From: Paraphoma chrysanthemicola
Lineage: Eukaryota; Ascomycota; Dothideomycetes; Pleosporales; Phaeosphaeriaceae
Assembly: GCA_020744225.1 (NCBI GenBank)
Contig: JAGMWG010000001.1
Location: forward strand, 2,232,001-2,296,000
DNA: 64,000 bases
Direction of reading: 5' to 3'
Shown here: one piece after another, positions 62,734 to 64,000 of the stretch
Numbering within the stretch: position 1 is the first letter of the stretch
Layout: each line of letters begins with the position of its first letter
Notes under the pieces: model-generated
Told to the model about the DNA's origin: nothing
Database searches by the model: none
What the model saw: the letters and a program-made list of their open reading frames with translations, nothing else
Program-made: the position numbers and the translations under genes

Positions 62734-64000
62734 CTATTGCGCCACAAGGCTTGCTTTTTCTTTGCCTTTTGAACTCGGTGTACTGCTGACATGCCTCTCC
62801 TTCCGCTCCTTCCTAATTTTTTTGTCCACTTGAGCCTCGCGCTTCTTTGCTTCTGCCGCCTTTGCCGCATGCTTTTGACGCGCGAGCTCGATCGCCGTAA
62901 GGGGCCTCCCCGCTTTCTGACTTTGGCTGTGATGTGGCTGGTGCGGTGGGGTGGCAGACGAGTCGCCGTTGCTTTCGGGGAATGACTGGAAGCCATCGTT
63001 GCCTGCCGTGTATCGCGATTGCTTGACCCAGTCGCCGCGCTTGCGCTTGTAAAGATCCATTCTCCAGTTCCGCCAAACCGCCCTTCCAACAAATGATTCT
63101 CGCAGGGAATTCTCATTCTCGGCAAGCTCTTCTGCGATACGCTCTCGGATAAAGGCAAGCCCATGTGTGCCATCCCAGATAGCATCGATGACCCGTGACG
63201 CAGCTGGATCGAGTGCCAGTTCACCAACGTGTCCATAGAACTGCTGTATCATTTTGCGTCGAAAGATGACCGTGGCATGTTGTGCGGTCAAAGCTGCCTG
63301 TAGCGTTCGTGATGCGGTCGGATCGCGCGCCAATTGCACCGACAGTTCAGGAGACAATCTTGCAAGAGAATCAAACACTAAATCGCCTAGCGGCCCATCT
63401 GCTGCCATCATGGCTTGTGCAAGCAGGGAGCCATGCACCTTTTCAGGCGAATGATCGTGCTTATTGTTTTGCTTTCCCTCCTCTGCCGGGCTTTCGCTCA
63501 CCCTTAGGATGCGCGTCACTTCGAACCCGTTGGAACCGCCATATGCAGCCTCAAGCTGTGCCTTGATTGGGGCAGTGTCGATTTCACGCGCAACACATCG
63601 TTCGATCAGGGTTTTAATGATGGCTGTGCGATTCCGCTCGACCAGGCCGGGAATTTGGTCCACAATTTGACGCATAGCTTCCTCCAAGTCGTCTTTGCCG
63701 AGCCTCTCAAGAACCTTGCCAGCAACGTAGCCAGCAATCTCGTTGCGGGCCAAGCTACCCATTCGCTCCTTGAAAAATTCGGCGTATATCGACTTGAAGA
63801 GTTTGCCGGGAGCGCTTTCTATGATGGTTTCCAGCAAGCGAGAGCCAATGGTGTCGTATACGAGGCCATTGATGAAGGTAGCGCTTTCCGTACCCTCAGC
63901 GATGGGGTTGTCTGGGAGTAGTTTGTGTATGATTGAATTTTCGTCCTTGGCCCGTGATTTGCCAAAGTGAGCAAGTTCTAGCTTGAGTAGTAACTGTAGC
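62734..64000 (-). CDS. NOP9: Nucleolar Pumilio-like protein Nop9 (C-terminal part, 5' end outside window)
   Basis: The minus-strand frame is open from 62734 to the window edge, giving ~421 residues without a start. It has Pumilio-like helical repeats: GSRLLETIIESAPGKLFKSI, YVAGKVLERLGKDDLEEAM, SRTLQAALTAQHATVIFRRK and SRVIDAIWDGTHGLAFIRER. The segment GRAVWRNWRMDLYKRKRGDW is a Nop9 hallmark. The lysine-rich tail (AAKAAEAKKREAQVDKKIRK) is a likely nucleolar signal. Nop9 binds pre-rRNA near the 18S 3' end and restrains early cleavage during small-subunit biogenesis. The first third of the protein lies beyond 64000. Confidence 0.9.
   Translation of the reverse strand, partial: LQLLLKLELAHFGKSRAKDENSIIHKLLPDNPIAEGTESATFINGLVYDTIGSRLLETIIESAPGKLFKSIYAEFFKERMGSLARNEIAGYVAGKVLERLGKDDLEEAMRQIVDQIPGLVERNRTAIIKTLIERCVAREIDTAPIKAQLEAAYGGSNGFEVTRILRVSESPAEEGKQNNKHDHSPEKVHGSLLAQAMMAADGPLGDLVFDSLARLSPELSVQLARDPTASRTLQAALTAQHATVIFRRKMIQQFYGHVGELALDPAASRVIDAIWDGTHGLAFIRERIAEELAENENSLRESFVGRAVWRNWRMDLYKRKRGDWVKQSRYTAGNDGFQSFPESNGDSSATPPHQPHHSQSQKAGRPLTAIELARQKHAAKAAEAKKREAQVDKKIRKERKERHVSSTPSSKGKEKASLVAQ

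Noticed and set aside
1..64000. CRISPR arrays, bacterial operons, ribosome binding sites
   Set aside because: The window is eukaryotic; no regularly spaced direct repeats were seen and bacterial signals do not apply.
1..64000. Intact transposable elements
   Set aside because: I saw no transposase, reverse transcriptase or integrase motifs and no long terminal or inverted repeats flanking any segment; short diverged copies could be missed by eye.

Overview
The window is eukaryotic nuclear DNA, almost certainly from a filamentous ascomycete (Pezizomycotina), with Dothideomycetes my best guess. The genes are intron-poor or carry short GT...AG introns, mostly 45-150 nt. The gene set includes Gup1, Pml1, Tma16, a Pth11-like rhodopsin-domain receptor, a GH17 cell-wall enzyme, and expanded BTB and coiled-coil families. 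I reconstructed 27 genes (one cut by the right edge) and two decayed loci. Exon coordinates come from reading splice sites and checking that the phases close; no transcript was available.

Layout. 1-4.7 kb: MED14, a Mediator scaffold subunit. 4.7-8.6 kb: a degraded accessory segment with a broken fungal-specific transcription factor, a second decayed reading frame and an intact FAD monooxygenase. 9.2-20.7 kb: a lineage-specific block with a small W/R-rich protein, coiled-coil paralog A, an HSPA12-like Hsp70 ATPase, a beta-trefoil lectin-like single-pass membrane protein and coiled-coil paralog B in inverted orientation. 21.4-22.2 kb: an orphan gene. 22.7-26.3 kb: DNA ligase I and eIF1 (SUI1). 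26.8-34.3 kb: two tandem BTB genes, one with an in-frame stop problem, and a seven-exon coiled-coil scaffold gene. 35-41.4 kb: PML1 (splicing/RNA retention), two dispersed copies of a small lysine-rich YNETxLAR family, and a rhodopsin-domain receptor. 42-46.5 kb: EXO1, TMA16 and an ABM-fold protein. 46.8-56.8 kb: NUP159-like nucleoporin, PUP1 (proteasome beta2), ARP4 and GUP1. 58.9-64 kb: a GH17 glucanase, a PLP-dependent decarboxylase and NOP9 (5' end outside the window).

Most genes encode housekeeping functions: transcription, replication/repair, translation and ribosome biogenesis, the nuclear pore, the proteasome and chromatin. Divergent pairs sharing short intergenic regions are common (NUP159/PUP1, ARP4/GUP1, EXO1/TMA16, scaffold/PML1). 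The block at 9.2-20.7 kb stands apart. It combines two diverged copies of one coiled-coil family around an ATPase and a lectin-like membrane protein, and it is the best candidate here for an undescribed system. The association is inferred from proximity only.
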